64,000 nt of DNA from Elusimicrobiota bacterium. GTDB taxonomy: Bacteria > Elusimicrobiota > Elusimicrobia > Elusimicrobiales > UBA9959. The stretch covers positions 145,306-209,305 of the forward strand of contig DMXM01000034.1 in the NCBI GenBank assembly GCA_003482905.1. The letters run 5' to 3'. How positions within the stretch are numbered: position 1 is the stretch's first letter; each line of letters opens with the position of its first letter. The position numbers and the translations under genes are program-made. The notes under the pieces were generated by a model. The model saw only the letters and a list, made by a program, of their open reading frames with translations, did not search any database and had not been told where the DNA came from. This document shows positions 34,233-42,203 of this stretch, in pieces.

Positions 34233-35431
34233 GACTTAACCAGAACCTCGCCGGACATCAGCTTTGGGAGAAGTGCGTCACGCGTTTTTGAGAGGGTGCG
34301 TATCTGAAGTGAATTATGCTTAATGTGCTCCATAGCGGGTACTGCAAAAAGCCCAAAATCTTGCGTTATTTTTACAGGAGGGGTTAACATATCATACTGC
34401 GCGATTGATTCTCCAGATACGCGCTGGCGGCCGCTTGTTCCTGTCATATTCTGAATCATAAATTCTCTAAAATCATTATGGCGCGCTAAGAAGTAAAACC
34501 ACTCAGAGCAATAGGCGGTTTTCGGAGATAAAACGACATACTCAGTGGACCCCCAGGCGACTTCATTTTCATTGAGAAAGTTTATGTATGCGGTTTTACC
34601 ATTTTCAAGACAGGGTGTAATCCTTGCAACAATTGTGTCTCCGTTTTTAAATTTCATGCCGCTGGTATAGCAGCGTGGAACCCAATCAAGAGGGAAAGCC
34701 CCTGAAGTAGGCATATTAGACATATCAAGATATGTGGCAGCTTGGCCTTTCTTCAATGAGCGCAAAGGATTTATTTCTGCGATATCCCCCAAGTTGCCAT
34801 TCTTCCAGTCTACTCCGGCTTCTTCTATAAACATTTTGCGCCAGAGGGCGGAGGCTAAGCTTTCCAGGGTTTTGTTTTGGCGGTGGAGGAGGTCTATTTT
34901 GTCGTCCAGGCTGGAAAGCACGGCGGCTATGGCGTGTTGCTCGGGAAGCGGCGGAAGGAGGATATCGAAATCCGCAAATTGTTTTGCATTTGCTCCAGGC
35001 TGTGCGGACCCACCGGCTACACCTCCAACAAAACCCTTCCAAGCCACGCCTGTTAACAGGTGTCCAATATAAAAGGGGTCAGCTTTTTGAGTGTCAATAC
35101 GATAACGAATTAGATACGATGCAAAAACCGAATCATATTTTAAATCATCTGGTTTAATTGTGTAAGTGTGCCCTGTTGTAGCACCAGTCCGTGCAATAAC
35201 AATATCACCTTCTTGCAACTTGTATTTTGCCTGATTACTATTTGAAATCTTGCAGTAAGGAACAGTAGCCCAATTAACACGGCCGGGGACAATATCCGTG
35301 ATACGAAGGAATTTAGGACCGATTGGCTCCGAGGATGCGCTTTCTGTATATCCATAAGAAATATTACAGCATAACTCCCCAAGTTTGTATTCCTCCCACC
35401 CGGATTTCGGCTTGCCTGTTGCTGCGATCAT
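34229..35431 (-). CDS. hsdS: Type I restriction specificity subunit, HsdS
   Basis: A 400-residue subunit with two target-recognition domains (about 10-165 and 210-370), each ending in a conserved helix. The first helix begins LPPLPEQHAIAAVLSSLDDKI and the second carries LQIRTLSKTRDALLPKLMSG. The GDIVIARTGATTG and GDTIVARITPC segments are typical. It sets the DNA sequence recognised by the HsdM/HsdR complex. It overlaps the neighbouring nuclease gene (ATGA) and the small membrane-protein gene (GTGA). Low GC content suggests recent acquisition. Confidence 0.93.
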   Translation of the reverse strand: MIAATGKPKSGWEEYKLGELCCNISYGYTESASSEPIGPKFLRITDIVPGRVNWATVPYCKISNSNQAKYKLQEGDIVIARTGATTGHTYTIKPDDLKYDSVFASYLIRYRIDTQKADPFYIGHLLTGVAWKGFVGGVAGGSAQPGANAKQFADFDILLPPLPEQHAIAAVLSSLDDKIDLLHRQNKTLESLASALWRKMFIEEAGVDWKNGNLGDIAEINPLRSLKKGQAATYLDMSNMPTSGAFPLDWVPRCYTSGMKFKNGDTIVARITPCLENGKTAYINFLNENEVAWGSTEYVVLSPKTAYCSEWFYFLARHNDFREFMIQNMTGTSGRQRVSGESIAQYDMLTPPVKITQDFGLFAVPAMEHIKHNSLQIRTLSKTRDALLPKLMSGEVLVKS

Positions 35432-36561
35432 TTCTTTGACCCCAGTTCTTTTTCTATTTCTTTGATGCTCGGCAGGCTGGCTTGCAGGTCTTTGGGCAGG
35501 GATTGCGTCAGTTTATATTCAGAAACGCCTACAGGTTTGCGTATGTCCCGCAGGGTGTATTCAACGGTAAGGCGCTTTTTGGACTTGCACAGAATAAGGC
35601 CTATGGTGGGTTTGTCGTCAGGGTGGCGCATGGTGTCGTCCACGGCGGAAAGGTAAAAACTCATTTTCCCGGCATATTCCGGTTTGAACTCGCCGGCTTT
35701 AAGCTCTATAACCACGTAGCAGCGCAGTTTTAGGTGATAGAACAACAGGTCCAGGTAGTAATCCGCGCCGTCAACTTCCAAATGCGTCTGGCGCCCCACA
35801 AAAGCGAAGCCTACGCCCAGCTCTACGAGGAATTTCTGTATGTGGTTTACAAGGGCATTCTCTAATCCGCGCTCGTTGTGCTCTTCCGTCATGTCGAGGA
35901 AATCAAAGAGATACGGGTCTTTAAGGGTCTGCGCGGCCAAGTCGGACTGAGGTTTGGGCAAAGTGGCGGTGAAGTTGCTGGGCGCTTTGCCTTTGCGCTG
36001 GTATAGGCCGCTTTCTATCTGGTGCACAAGCACACTGCGGCTCCAGCCATAATGCACGGCGGCCAGCCCATACCAATTACGCTCAGCAGGATCTTTGCAT
36101 TTCTCCAGGAGAATTATATTGTGCGCCCACGGCAATTTGGCCACCGCCGGTGGCCATTTTAACGATTCCAATTTGGCCACAGCCTGTGGCCAAATTGCGG
36201 GCGTGCCGGAGTCCGGCTGGTAAGCGCGGTAAAACACTCTCATGCGCCGCAGATTGCGCGGGGAAAAGCCGGGCATTCCCGGGAAAGCGCGTTGCAGATC
36301 CGCAGCCAGACGGTTTACAATGCCGGTGCCCCATGCGCCTGTCTCCAAGCGGACATGGATATCACGCCCGATGCCGTAATAAAGGAGCAGCAGTTCCTGG
36401 TTGGCAGCTATTCCGGCTTGTACCTGTGCGTTGCGGATACGGAGTTTAATTTCTTCCAACAGTTCAGGATAGTCCCCCGGCAGACCGGGCAATTTTGTGG
36501 CGGCCGGCTGTAGCGCTGGAAGCGGCCTGGGCCCGGTATTTGTATTTTTTGGGGCTTTCAT
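35428..36561 (-). CDS. YhcG/DUF1016-type PDDEXK nuclease
   Basis: A 377-residue protein. The N-terminal half matches the DUF1016 DNA-binding part (GIAANQELLLLYYGIGRDI, then SPRNLRRMRVFYRAY). The C-terminal PDDEXK nuclease has Asp271 (YYLDLLFY), Glu286 and Lys288 (VIELKAG). Such proteins are frequent in type I restriction operons but have no settled role. It overlaps hsdM upstream and hsdS downstream by 4 bases each (ATGA), so it is translated together with them. An unusual internal 36-base repeat lies at residues 124-145. Confidence 0.9.
   Translation of the reverse strand: MKAPKNTNTGPRPLPALQPAATKLPGLPGDYPELLEEIKLRIRNAQVQAGIAANQELLLLYYGIGRDIHVRLETGAWGTGIVNRLAADLQRAFPGMPGFSPRNLRRMRVFYRAYQPDSGTPAIWPQAVAKLESLKWPPAVAKLPWAHNIILLEKCKDPAERNWYGLAAVHYGWSRSVLVHQIESGLYQRKGKAPSNFTATLPKPQSDLAAQTLKDPYLFDFLDMTEEHNERGLENALVNHIQKFLVELGVGFAFVGRQTHLEVDGADYYLDLLFYHLKLRCYVVIELKAGEFKPEYAGKMSFYLSAVDDTMRHPDDKPTIGLILCKSKKRLTVEYTLRDIRKPVGVSEYKLTQSLPKDLQASLPSIKEIEKELGSKK
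36133..36197. repeat. 36-base tandem repeat with palindromes inside the nuclease gene
   Basis: CAATTTGGCCAC occurs at 36133-36144 and again at 36169-36180, 36 bases apart. Each copy starts an inverted repeat: the second pairs with 36186-36197 over 12 bases with a 5-base loop; the first pairs only partly. In protein the units read WPQAVAKLESLK then WPPAVAKLPW. Confidence 0.75.
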
Positions 36562-38168
36562 TTATCCACCACCAGTTTGGCCAGGTTTTTGCGGATCAGT
36601 TCATTCAGGCGGACTTCTTCCTTCATCTGCTCATCCAATTCGGCCTTAAGCTTGCCGAAGCGCTCGGCGAAGTCAAAATCATCTTCCTCATCCGGCAGGC
36701 CTATATAGCGGCCGGGCGTGAGCACGTAGTCTTTTGCCCGGATTTCCTCCAGCGCCACCGCCTTGCAGAAACCCGGCACATCCGCGTAGCCGTCGGTGTT
36801 GTTATGCCAGTGGTGGTAGGTTTCGGTTATCTTGGCAATGTCGGTGTCGGTAAAGTCCTTTGTCCGGCGGTTTACCAGATAGCCCAGGTTGCGGGCGTCT
36901 ATGAACAAGACTTTGTCCAGGCGACCCTCTTTGCGGCGCGATAGGAACCAGAGACAGGCAGGTATCTGGGTATTCAGGAAAAGTTTGGGCGGAAGATTGA
37001 CGATGCAGTCCAAAAGGCCGGCCTCAATAATGGCTTTGCGGATTTCTCCCTCGCTGTTGGTTTTGGAAGTAAGCGAACCCTTGGCAAGCACAAAACCGGC
37101 CATGCCTTTGGGCGACATGTGATAGATGAAGTGCTGTATCCAGGCGTAGTTGGCGTTACCGGCGGGCGGCACGCCGTACTTCCAACGGGCGTCGTCTTTT
37201 AAAAGCGCGCCGGACCAGTCGGAATCGTTGAACGGAGGATTGGCGATGATGAAATCGGCCTTAAGGTCTTTGTGCGCGTCGTTTAAGAAAGAGCCCTCGT
37301 TGTTCCACTTGATGTTGGAACTGTCTATGCCGCGGATGGAAAGATTCATTTTGGCAAGGCGCCAGGTGGTCTGGTTGGACTCCTGGCCGTATATGGAAAT
37401 CAGGTCGGCGGGATTGGGAATTACACCTTTCCCTTTCTTTTTGTAATGGTCCTGGTGCGCCGCAATAAACTTTTCGCTCTGCACAAACATGCCGCCGGAA
37501 CCGCAGCAGGGATCGAACACCCGGCCTTCGTACGGCTCAAGCATTTCGACCAGCAATTTAACCACGCTTTGTGGCGTGTAGAATTGCCCGCCTTTTTTCC
37601 CTTCGGCAAGGGCGAACTGGCCGAGGAAATACTCATAGACCTGCCCAAGCATGTCCCTCTTTTTTGCCTCTTCAGTGCCAAGGGCTACGGTGCCGACAAT
37701 ATCTATAAGCCCGCCAAGGCTGGCCCGGTCCAGGTTCTGCCGTGCGTAAACCTTGGGCAGAACGCCTTTAAGGGAAGGATTTTGGCGCTCTATGGCTTCC
37801 ATGGCTTCGTCCACATAGCCGCCGATATCCACTTTTTTGCCGTTCTCAAGCAGAATCTCGGTCTTTTTTGCGTTGTCGGAGATGCGCCCCCAGCGCGCTA
37901 CAGGCGGGACAAAGAAAACCTTTTCCGCGGTGTATTCTGTGGGCTCTTCCGGCATGGCGCCAGCGTAGTCACCTTTGCCGGCGACCAGTTTTGAGTGCAG
38001 AACTTCAAAAGCGTCGGAGATATACTTCAGGAAGACAAGGCCAAGGACGACGTGTTTATACTCGGCGGCGTCCATGTTTTTGCGCAGCTTATCAGCGGAC
38101 TGCCAAAGGGAAGCCTCAAAGGATTCCAGTTTTTTTGCTTTGCTGTCGGATTTAACGTTTTTGGGCAT
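36558..38168 (-). CDS. hsdM: Type I restriction methylase, HsdM
   Basis: A 536-residue N6-adenine methyltransferase. The SAM-binding motif I is FDPCCGSGGMF (DPCCGSGG at 219-226) and the catalytic motif IV is NPPF at 310-313. The N-terminal helical domain (about 15-160) and GGQFYTPQSVVKLLVEML before motif I match the HsdM family. It methylates the site chosen by HsdS. It is the first of four overlapping genes; the 24 bases before it separate it from the SEC-C gene. Confidence 0.95.
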   Translation of the reverse strand: MPKNVKSDSKAKKLESFEASLWQSADKLRKNMDAAEYKHVVLGLVFLKYISDAFEVLHSKLVAGKGDYAGAMPEEPTEYTAEKVFFVPPVARWGRISDNAKKTEILLENGKKVDIGGYVDEAMEAIERQNPSLKGVLPKVYARQNLDRASLGGLIDIVGTVALGTEEAKKRDMLGQVYEYFLGQFALAEGKKGGQFYTPQSVVKLLVEMLEPYEGRVFDPCCGSGGMFVQSEKFIAAHQDHYKKKGKGVIPNPADLISIYGQESNQTTWRLAKMNLSIRGIDSSNIKWNNEGSFLNDAHKDLKADFIIANPPFNDSDWSGALLKDDARWKYGVPPAGNANYAWIQHFIYHMSPKGMAGFVLAKGSLTSKTNSEGEIRKAIIEAGLLDCIVNLPPKLFLNTQIPACLWFLSRRKEGRLDKVLFIDARNLGYLVNRRTKDFTDTDIAKITETYHHWHNNTDGYADVPGFCKAVALEEIRAKDYVLTPGRYIGLPDEEDDFDFAERFGKLKAELDEQMKEEVRLNELIRKNLAKLVVDK

Positions 38169-38192
38169 ATTTATCCAATTAAAATTTAAAAA

Positions 38193-39863
38193 CTACCGGC
38201 TGTTTGTTTTGGCATTGTTCTGACCGTCGGATTCAGCTCCAAGGCAGCATTTTTTGTGTTTTTTACCGCTGCCGCATGGGCAGGGCTCGTTGCGGCCGGT
38301 TTTTGGGGACTCGCGTTTTACTGTTTCGGGCCAGGGCGGCGGTTCCCATAAGGGTTCCGGTTGCAGTTCAGTTATCAGCCTATCTGCCTCTTCGTTTTTG
38401 CCGAGCTTGCGCAGCAGCGGGATAAGGTATTCAAGCGCGTCTTCCCGGTCTGAAACGTTGCCTCCGGACAGATCAAGTGCCTTACGGTACAATACTTCGG
38501 CGGCGGAAAGGTTTTCCAGTTCCTCAAACGTGGCGCCGGCTTTTATGTTTACCCACATGTCATAGTCGTAGAACCCCAGATTGGTCTTTATCTGCGCGTG
38601 AGCTTCGTCCCTAAGGCCCGCTTTTGCCAGCATGAGCCCCTTGTTGGCCAGGAAGATTTCGGGGTCGGTAATCTCCCCCCAGGCTTCGCATAGTTCCGCC
38701 GCTTCGCGGGCCATGCCCTCGTCTCCCAGTTTAAAGGTAAGTTTCACAAGCCACTCAACCAGGCGGCCGCTGCCCACGGCTACGTCGAAAATAGTGAACG
38801 GGTCCAGCCTGTTGACCGCGGCTTTGCGGGTGGCTTCCCCGGTGGACGGCGGCGGTGCCTTCAGTTGTTCCTGAAGCGCGTCAATCCTGTCGTCGTCCTC
38901 GTCGAACATGGCGGCCAGGGCGAGCTGCGTTTTCATGGCCAGGTCATATTGTGTTTTCAGATCCGGCTTGGCAAGCCCGCGTTCAGTCAGGCCTATGTTC
39001 TCGCGGACTTTTGACGCAAGGGCGGCGCGCGGGCCAAGGTGTTCCAGCGCGGCGCTTCGGGAGATTAGCGGTTGCTCCCTGTCTTCAAAGTCGTCTTCAT
39101 GGGTTTTCTTCGCCTCTTCCCGCCAGCGCCGGGTTCTTTCCGAGACTTTTTCCGGAGAATAGAAATCCAGCCAGTCGCGGGTGTACCAGTAGAGGTCCTT
39201 TTTCCCTTTTAAAAAATCGCGGTTGACGTCTTCGGCGTCGTAGATTCGGGGGCGATCCGCTGCGGGCGCCGCCGAGATCAACAGGCCGCGGTACTCTTCG
39301 CGCAGGAAATCCAGCAGTATCAGGGCGGCGTGGCCGGGGGTATCTTCGTCCTCATCTCCGGCGGCCACTATGGCCGCAATGAACGTAAAAACTTCCTCGT
39401 CGTATTGCGGGTGTTTAATTGTAATGGCGGCAAGTCCGCACATGGCGCGGGTGCGGATATACCAGTCCCAGGAACGGTCCGCGGCCAGGTCCTTCAGCGG
39501 TTGAACAGCTGCTGGGCCAAGGCTGCCGAAAATGGACGGGAGTTCTTCCGTCACCCAGTCTACGTCGTAACGCGAGCCGTAAAAGATTGCCTGCGTAAGC
39601 GGCTCAACCGCTGCTTCCCCGCCTATGGCCCCCAGCAGGAGAGCGGAGTGCACCACCGCCCACCAGGCTGGAGAACCGGCGGTCCAGTTCTTTTCCGCCA
39701 GCAGAATCTTCACCAGCGCAGGCACAAGCCTCTTGCCCCTGGAAACGGCCTCCGTGGCGAACTCCAGCGGCAGGTGGTCCTCCTCAGTGAAGATGAGTTT
39801 AAGGAGGTCCGCGTCTGAAAGGGCGGGGTATGCCGTGGGATTAACGAGGTTGCTTTCGGCCAT
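38193..39863 (-). CDS. HEAT/TPR-like protein with C-terminal SEC-C motif
   Basis: A 556-residue protein. The N-terminal ~200 residues are HEAT-like helical repeats of the DUF1186 kind (GAIGGEAAVEPLTQAIFYGS, then FGSLGPAAVQPLKDLAADRS). The C-terminal third has TPR-like pairs. The last 40 residues hold a SEC-C zinc motif, GRNEPCPCGSGKKHKKCC, like the metal-binding tail of SecA. The function is unknown. It starts 5 bases after the kamE stop and ends 24 bases before hsdM, so it bridges the lysine operon and the restriction island. Confidence 0.8.
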   Translation of the reverse strand: MAESNLVNPTAYPALSDADLLKLIFTEEDHLPLEFATEAVSRGKRLVPALVKILLAEKNWTAGSPAWWAVVHSALLLGAIGGEAAVEPLTQAIFYGSRYDVDWVTEELPSIFGSLGPAAVQPLKDLAADRSWDWYIRTRAMCGLAAITIKHPQYDEEVFTFIAAIVAAGDEDEDTPGHAALILLDFLREEYRGLLISAAPAADRPRIYDAEDVNRDFLKGKKDLYWYTRDWLDFYSPEKVSERTRRWREEAKKTHEDDFEDREQPLISRSAALEHLGPRAALASKVRENIGLTERGLAKPDLKTQYDLAMKTQLALAAMFDEDDDRIDALQEQLKAPPPSTGEATRKAAVNRLDPFTIFDVAVGSGRLVEWLVKLTFKLGDEGMAREAAELCEAWGEITDPEIFLANKGLMLAKAGLRDEAHAQIKTNLGFYDYDMWVNIKAGATFEELENLSAAEVLYRKALDLSGGNVSDREDALEYLIPLLRKLGKNEEADRLITELQPEPLWEPPPWPETVKRESPKTGRNEPCPCGSGKKHKKCCLGAESDGQNNAKTNSR

Positions 39864-39868
39864 TTGCG

Positions 39869-40606
39869 CTATTTCCTGCTCGTCAGGCGCTCGTAGAGCT
39901 TCTTTACTACGAAGGTGGCTACGTGTTCGGCGTAGGTGCCGGTGCCGAAGCCGGCGTCGTAGCCCAGTTCTTTGGCCAGCTTGTTGTTGACGCGGGGGCC
40001 GCCCATTATCAGCAGCATCTTGCCGCGCAGGCCTTCAGCTTCGGCCAGTTCTATTAAGTCCGTGAGGTTCTTTATGTGCACGTCTTTCTGGGTGACTATC
40101 TGCGATACCAGTACGGCGTCGGCTTTAAGTTCTTTCGCCTTGGCGAGGATCTTTTCGTTGGGGACCTGGGAGCCCATGTTGAGGGCCTCTATCATGGGAT
40201 AGCGCTCCAGGCCGAAGTGGTGGTTGTAGCCTTTCATGTTCATGATGGCGTCTATGCCCACGGTGTGGGCGTCGGTGCCGGTGCAGGCGCCGACTATCAC
40301 CACTTTGCGTTTGAAATGGGTCTTTATGAATTCGTTCACTTCGTCCATGGACAGGTATTTGTCCACGGCCTCGGCGTATTCGACTTTGTCGTAATCTATG
40401 CCTACTTCGGTTTTGCCGTAGGCCACGAAGAAGGTGAATTCTTCGGAGAGGGGCGCGGCGTGGACCACGTCCACTTTCTGAAAGCCGAGTTTCTGGACGT
40501 AGAGCTTGGCGGCCTCTTTGGCCCTGCCGCAGTTCTTTACCGGCAGCGTGAACGATAGCTGCACCGCCCCGTCGTTGGATGTGTCGCCGTAAGGTTTGAT
40601 CAGCAT
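39869..40606 (-). CDS. kamE: D-lysine 5,6-aminomutase, beta subunit
   Basis: A 245-residue adenosylcobalamin-binding subunit. The B12-binding DxHxxG motif is Asp112, His114 and Gly117 (TDAHTVGID), followed by a Rossmann-like cobalamin domain with DAVLVSQIVTQKDVHIKNL and a glycine-rich LLIMGGPRVNNKLAKELGYD. It moves an amino group from C6 to C5 of D-beta-lysine or D-lysine with the alpha subunit. It ends the lysine fermentation operon and starts 22 bases after the alpha subunit gene. Confidence 0.93.
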   Translation of the reverse strand: MLIKPYGDTSNDGAVQLSFTLPVKNCGRAKEAAKLYVQKLGFQKVDVVHAAPLSEEFTFFVAYGKTEVGIDYDKVEYAEAVDKYLSMDEVNEFIKTHFKRKVVIVGACTGTDAHTVGIDAIMNMKGYNHHFGLERYPMIEALNMGSQVPNEKILAKAKELKADAVLVSQIVTQKDVHIKNLTDLIELAEAEGLRGKMLLIMGGPRVNNKLAKELGYDAGFGTGTYAEHVATFVVKKLYERLTSRK

Positions 40607-40628
40607 AAATTCCTCTGTTTTCCCGCCG

Positions 40629-42203
40629 TTAATTGTGGCCGGCTATCTTAAGCTTTTTCTTTAAGTAGTCTTCCACAGGGTTCCAGTAGTCCGGGGCTTT
40701 CTCATAAACGCCGTCGAAGCCCTTGCCGCCGTCGCGGGGCCGCTTTATTTCGGCGAACATGCCGGTCTCTATGGCGGTGAACAGGCCGCGCTTTTTAACT
40801 TCGGACAGCATGTCTATGGTCTCGTCGAGCACCAGGCGGGCGCGGCGGGCCATGACGCCGTCCTTTTTGAATTCTATCTCGTCCATGAAGCCGTCCATGG
40901 TGTTGTGTACGTACAGGGCGTTCTCTATGGCGAGGTGCCGGTCCTGCAGGTAAGGTGTGTGGATGGCCTCGGTCAGCATCCCGAGCAGCGCTATGCCCTG
41001 GCCGGTGGCCTTGCAGACGAAGTTGAACAGCGTGTTCATGGCCAGTCCCTTGAAGACGTCCCCGGTCATGAACTTGGTCGGGGGCATGTATTTGAGGGGA
41101 TGCTCCGGGAAGATCTCCCGGGCCATCAGGGCCTGGGCGTATTCGTAAAGGAAGCCGTTCTTAAACTCGGGGTTGATCTCGAAGGCGTGGCCCAGGCCCA
41201 TAAGGCGGTTGGGCATGCCGGTGTTGGCGGCGAACTTCTCGTTGATCAGCTGGGAGGCCAGGACGGTGTGCGCTTTCTCCACGGCGTCCGAGGTGGTGAG
41301 GTAGTTGTCTTCGCCGGTGTTGATGATGATGTCCGCCGCGGTGTTTATCATGCGCGAGAAGAACTGGTCCGTGAAGGTGCGGTACATATTGATGTCGCGG
41401 AAAAGGATGCCGTACATGGAGTCGTTAAGCATCATGTCCAGGCGTTCCATGGCGCCCATGGCGGCAATTTCCGGCATGCACAGACCGGAACAGTAATTGA
41501 CGAGCTTTATGTAGCGCCCTTCCTTGTCCACAACCTCGTCGAGCGCCTTGCGCATGATGCGGAAGTTCTCCTGCGTGGCGTAGGTGCCGCCGAAACCTTC
41601 CGTGGTGGCGCCGTAGGGCACGTAGTCCAGCAGGCTCTGCCCGGTGGTGCGGATCACGGCTATGATGTCCGCTCCCCCCAGCGCGGCGGCCTGCGCCTGC
41701 TTGACGTCCTCGTAGATGTTGCCGGTGGCGACGATGACGTAGATCTGGGGAGACTTGAACTTGTCTTTGTAAGCTTTCAGCTTGGCGTTGCGGTGGGAGA
41801 CGTTGCCGGCTATGCGGGCGTCGAGCCCTTTTAGCAGTTCGTCGGTCTTCTTCTGTATGTGCCGGCGGTCCGTCAGTTCCAGCCCGGAGATGTTCAGGCC
41901 TTTCGCTATTTCTTTGTTTAGTTCGGCCGGGGTCTTTGAAAGTTTTACCAGCGCGTTAACGTAGAACACGGAGGCCCCGCCGGCGAGTTTTCCGGCGCAG
42001 GCCTGGGCTATAAGGTTCGGCACCGGCGCTCCGTCCGAGTTAGCGCCGTCGGCGCCCAGCAGGCGCAGCGTGGCCCGCTCTATGGTCACGGTGGTGTGCT
42101 TGTCTATGAAATCCTGTACGGGGGCCGTAATAGCCGCCGCCAGAGCGCGGGCTTTTTCTATCTTCGCCCCGGAAAGTCCCAGTTTGCTTTTCGCCGGTGT
42201 CAT
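40629..42203 (-). CDS. kamD: D-lysine 5,6-aminomutase, alpha subunit
   Basis: A 524-residue alpha subunit forming the TIM-barrel part of the B12- and PLP-dependent aminomutase. Conserved stretches include QLINEKFAANTGMPNRLMGLG and GDVFKGLAMNTLFNFVCKATG, with IIAVIRTTGQSLLDYVPYG preceding them. The length is typical for KamD. With KamE it isomerises the 6-amino group of beta-lysine to give 3,5-diaminohexanoate. Its start overlaps the kamC stop by 4 bases. Confidence 0.94.
   Translation of the reverse strand: MTPAKSKLGLSGAKIEKARALAAAITAPVQDFIDKHTTVTIERATLRLLGADGANSDGAPVPNLIAQACAGKLAGGASVFYVNALVKLSKTPAELNKEIAKGLNISGLELTDRRHIQKKTDELLKGLDARIAGNVSHRNAKLKAYKDKFKSPQIYVIVATGNIYEDVKQAQAAALGGADIIAVIRTTGQSLLDYVPYGATTEGFGGTYATQENFRIMRKALDEVVDKEGRYIKLVNYCSGLCMPEIAAMGAMERLDMMLNDSMYGILFRDINMYRTFTDQFFSRMINTAADIIINTGEDNYLTTSDAVEKAHTVLASQLINEKFAANTGMPNRLMGLGHAFEINPEFKNGFLYEYAQALMAREIFPEHPLKYMPPTKFMTGDVFKGLAMNTLFNFVCKATGQGIALLGMLTEAIHTPYLQDRHLAIENALYVHNTMDGFMDEIEFKKDGVMARRARLVLDETIDMLSEVKKRGLFTAIETGMFAEIKRPRDGGKGFDGVYEKAPDYWNPVEDYLKKKLKIAGHN

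Noticed and set aside
36133..36197. The 36-base repeat as a CRISPR fragment
   Set aside because: There are only two units, no unique spacers, the frame is preserved, and no cas genes are present.
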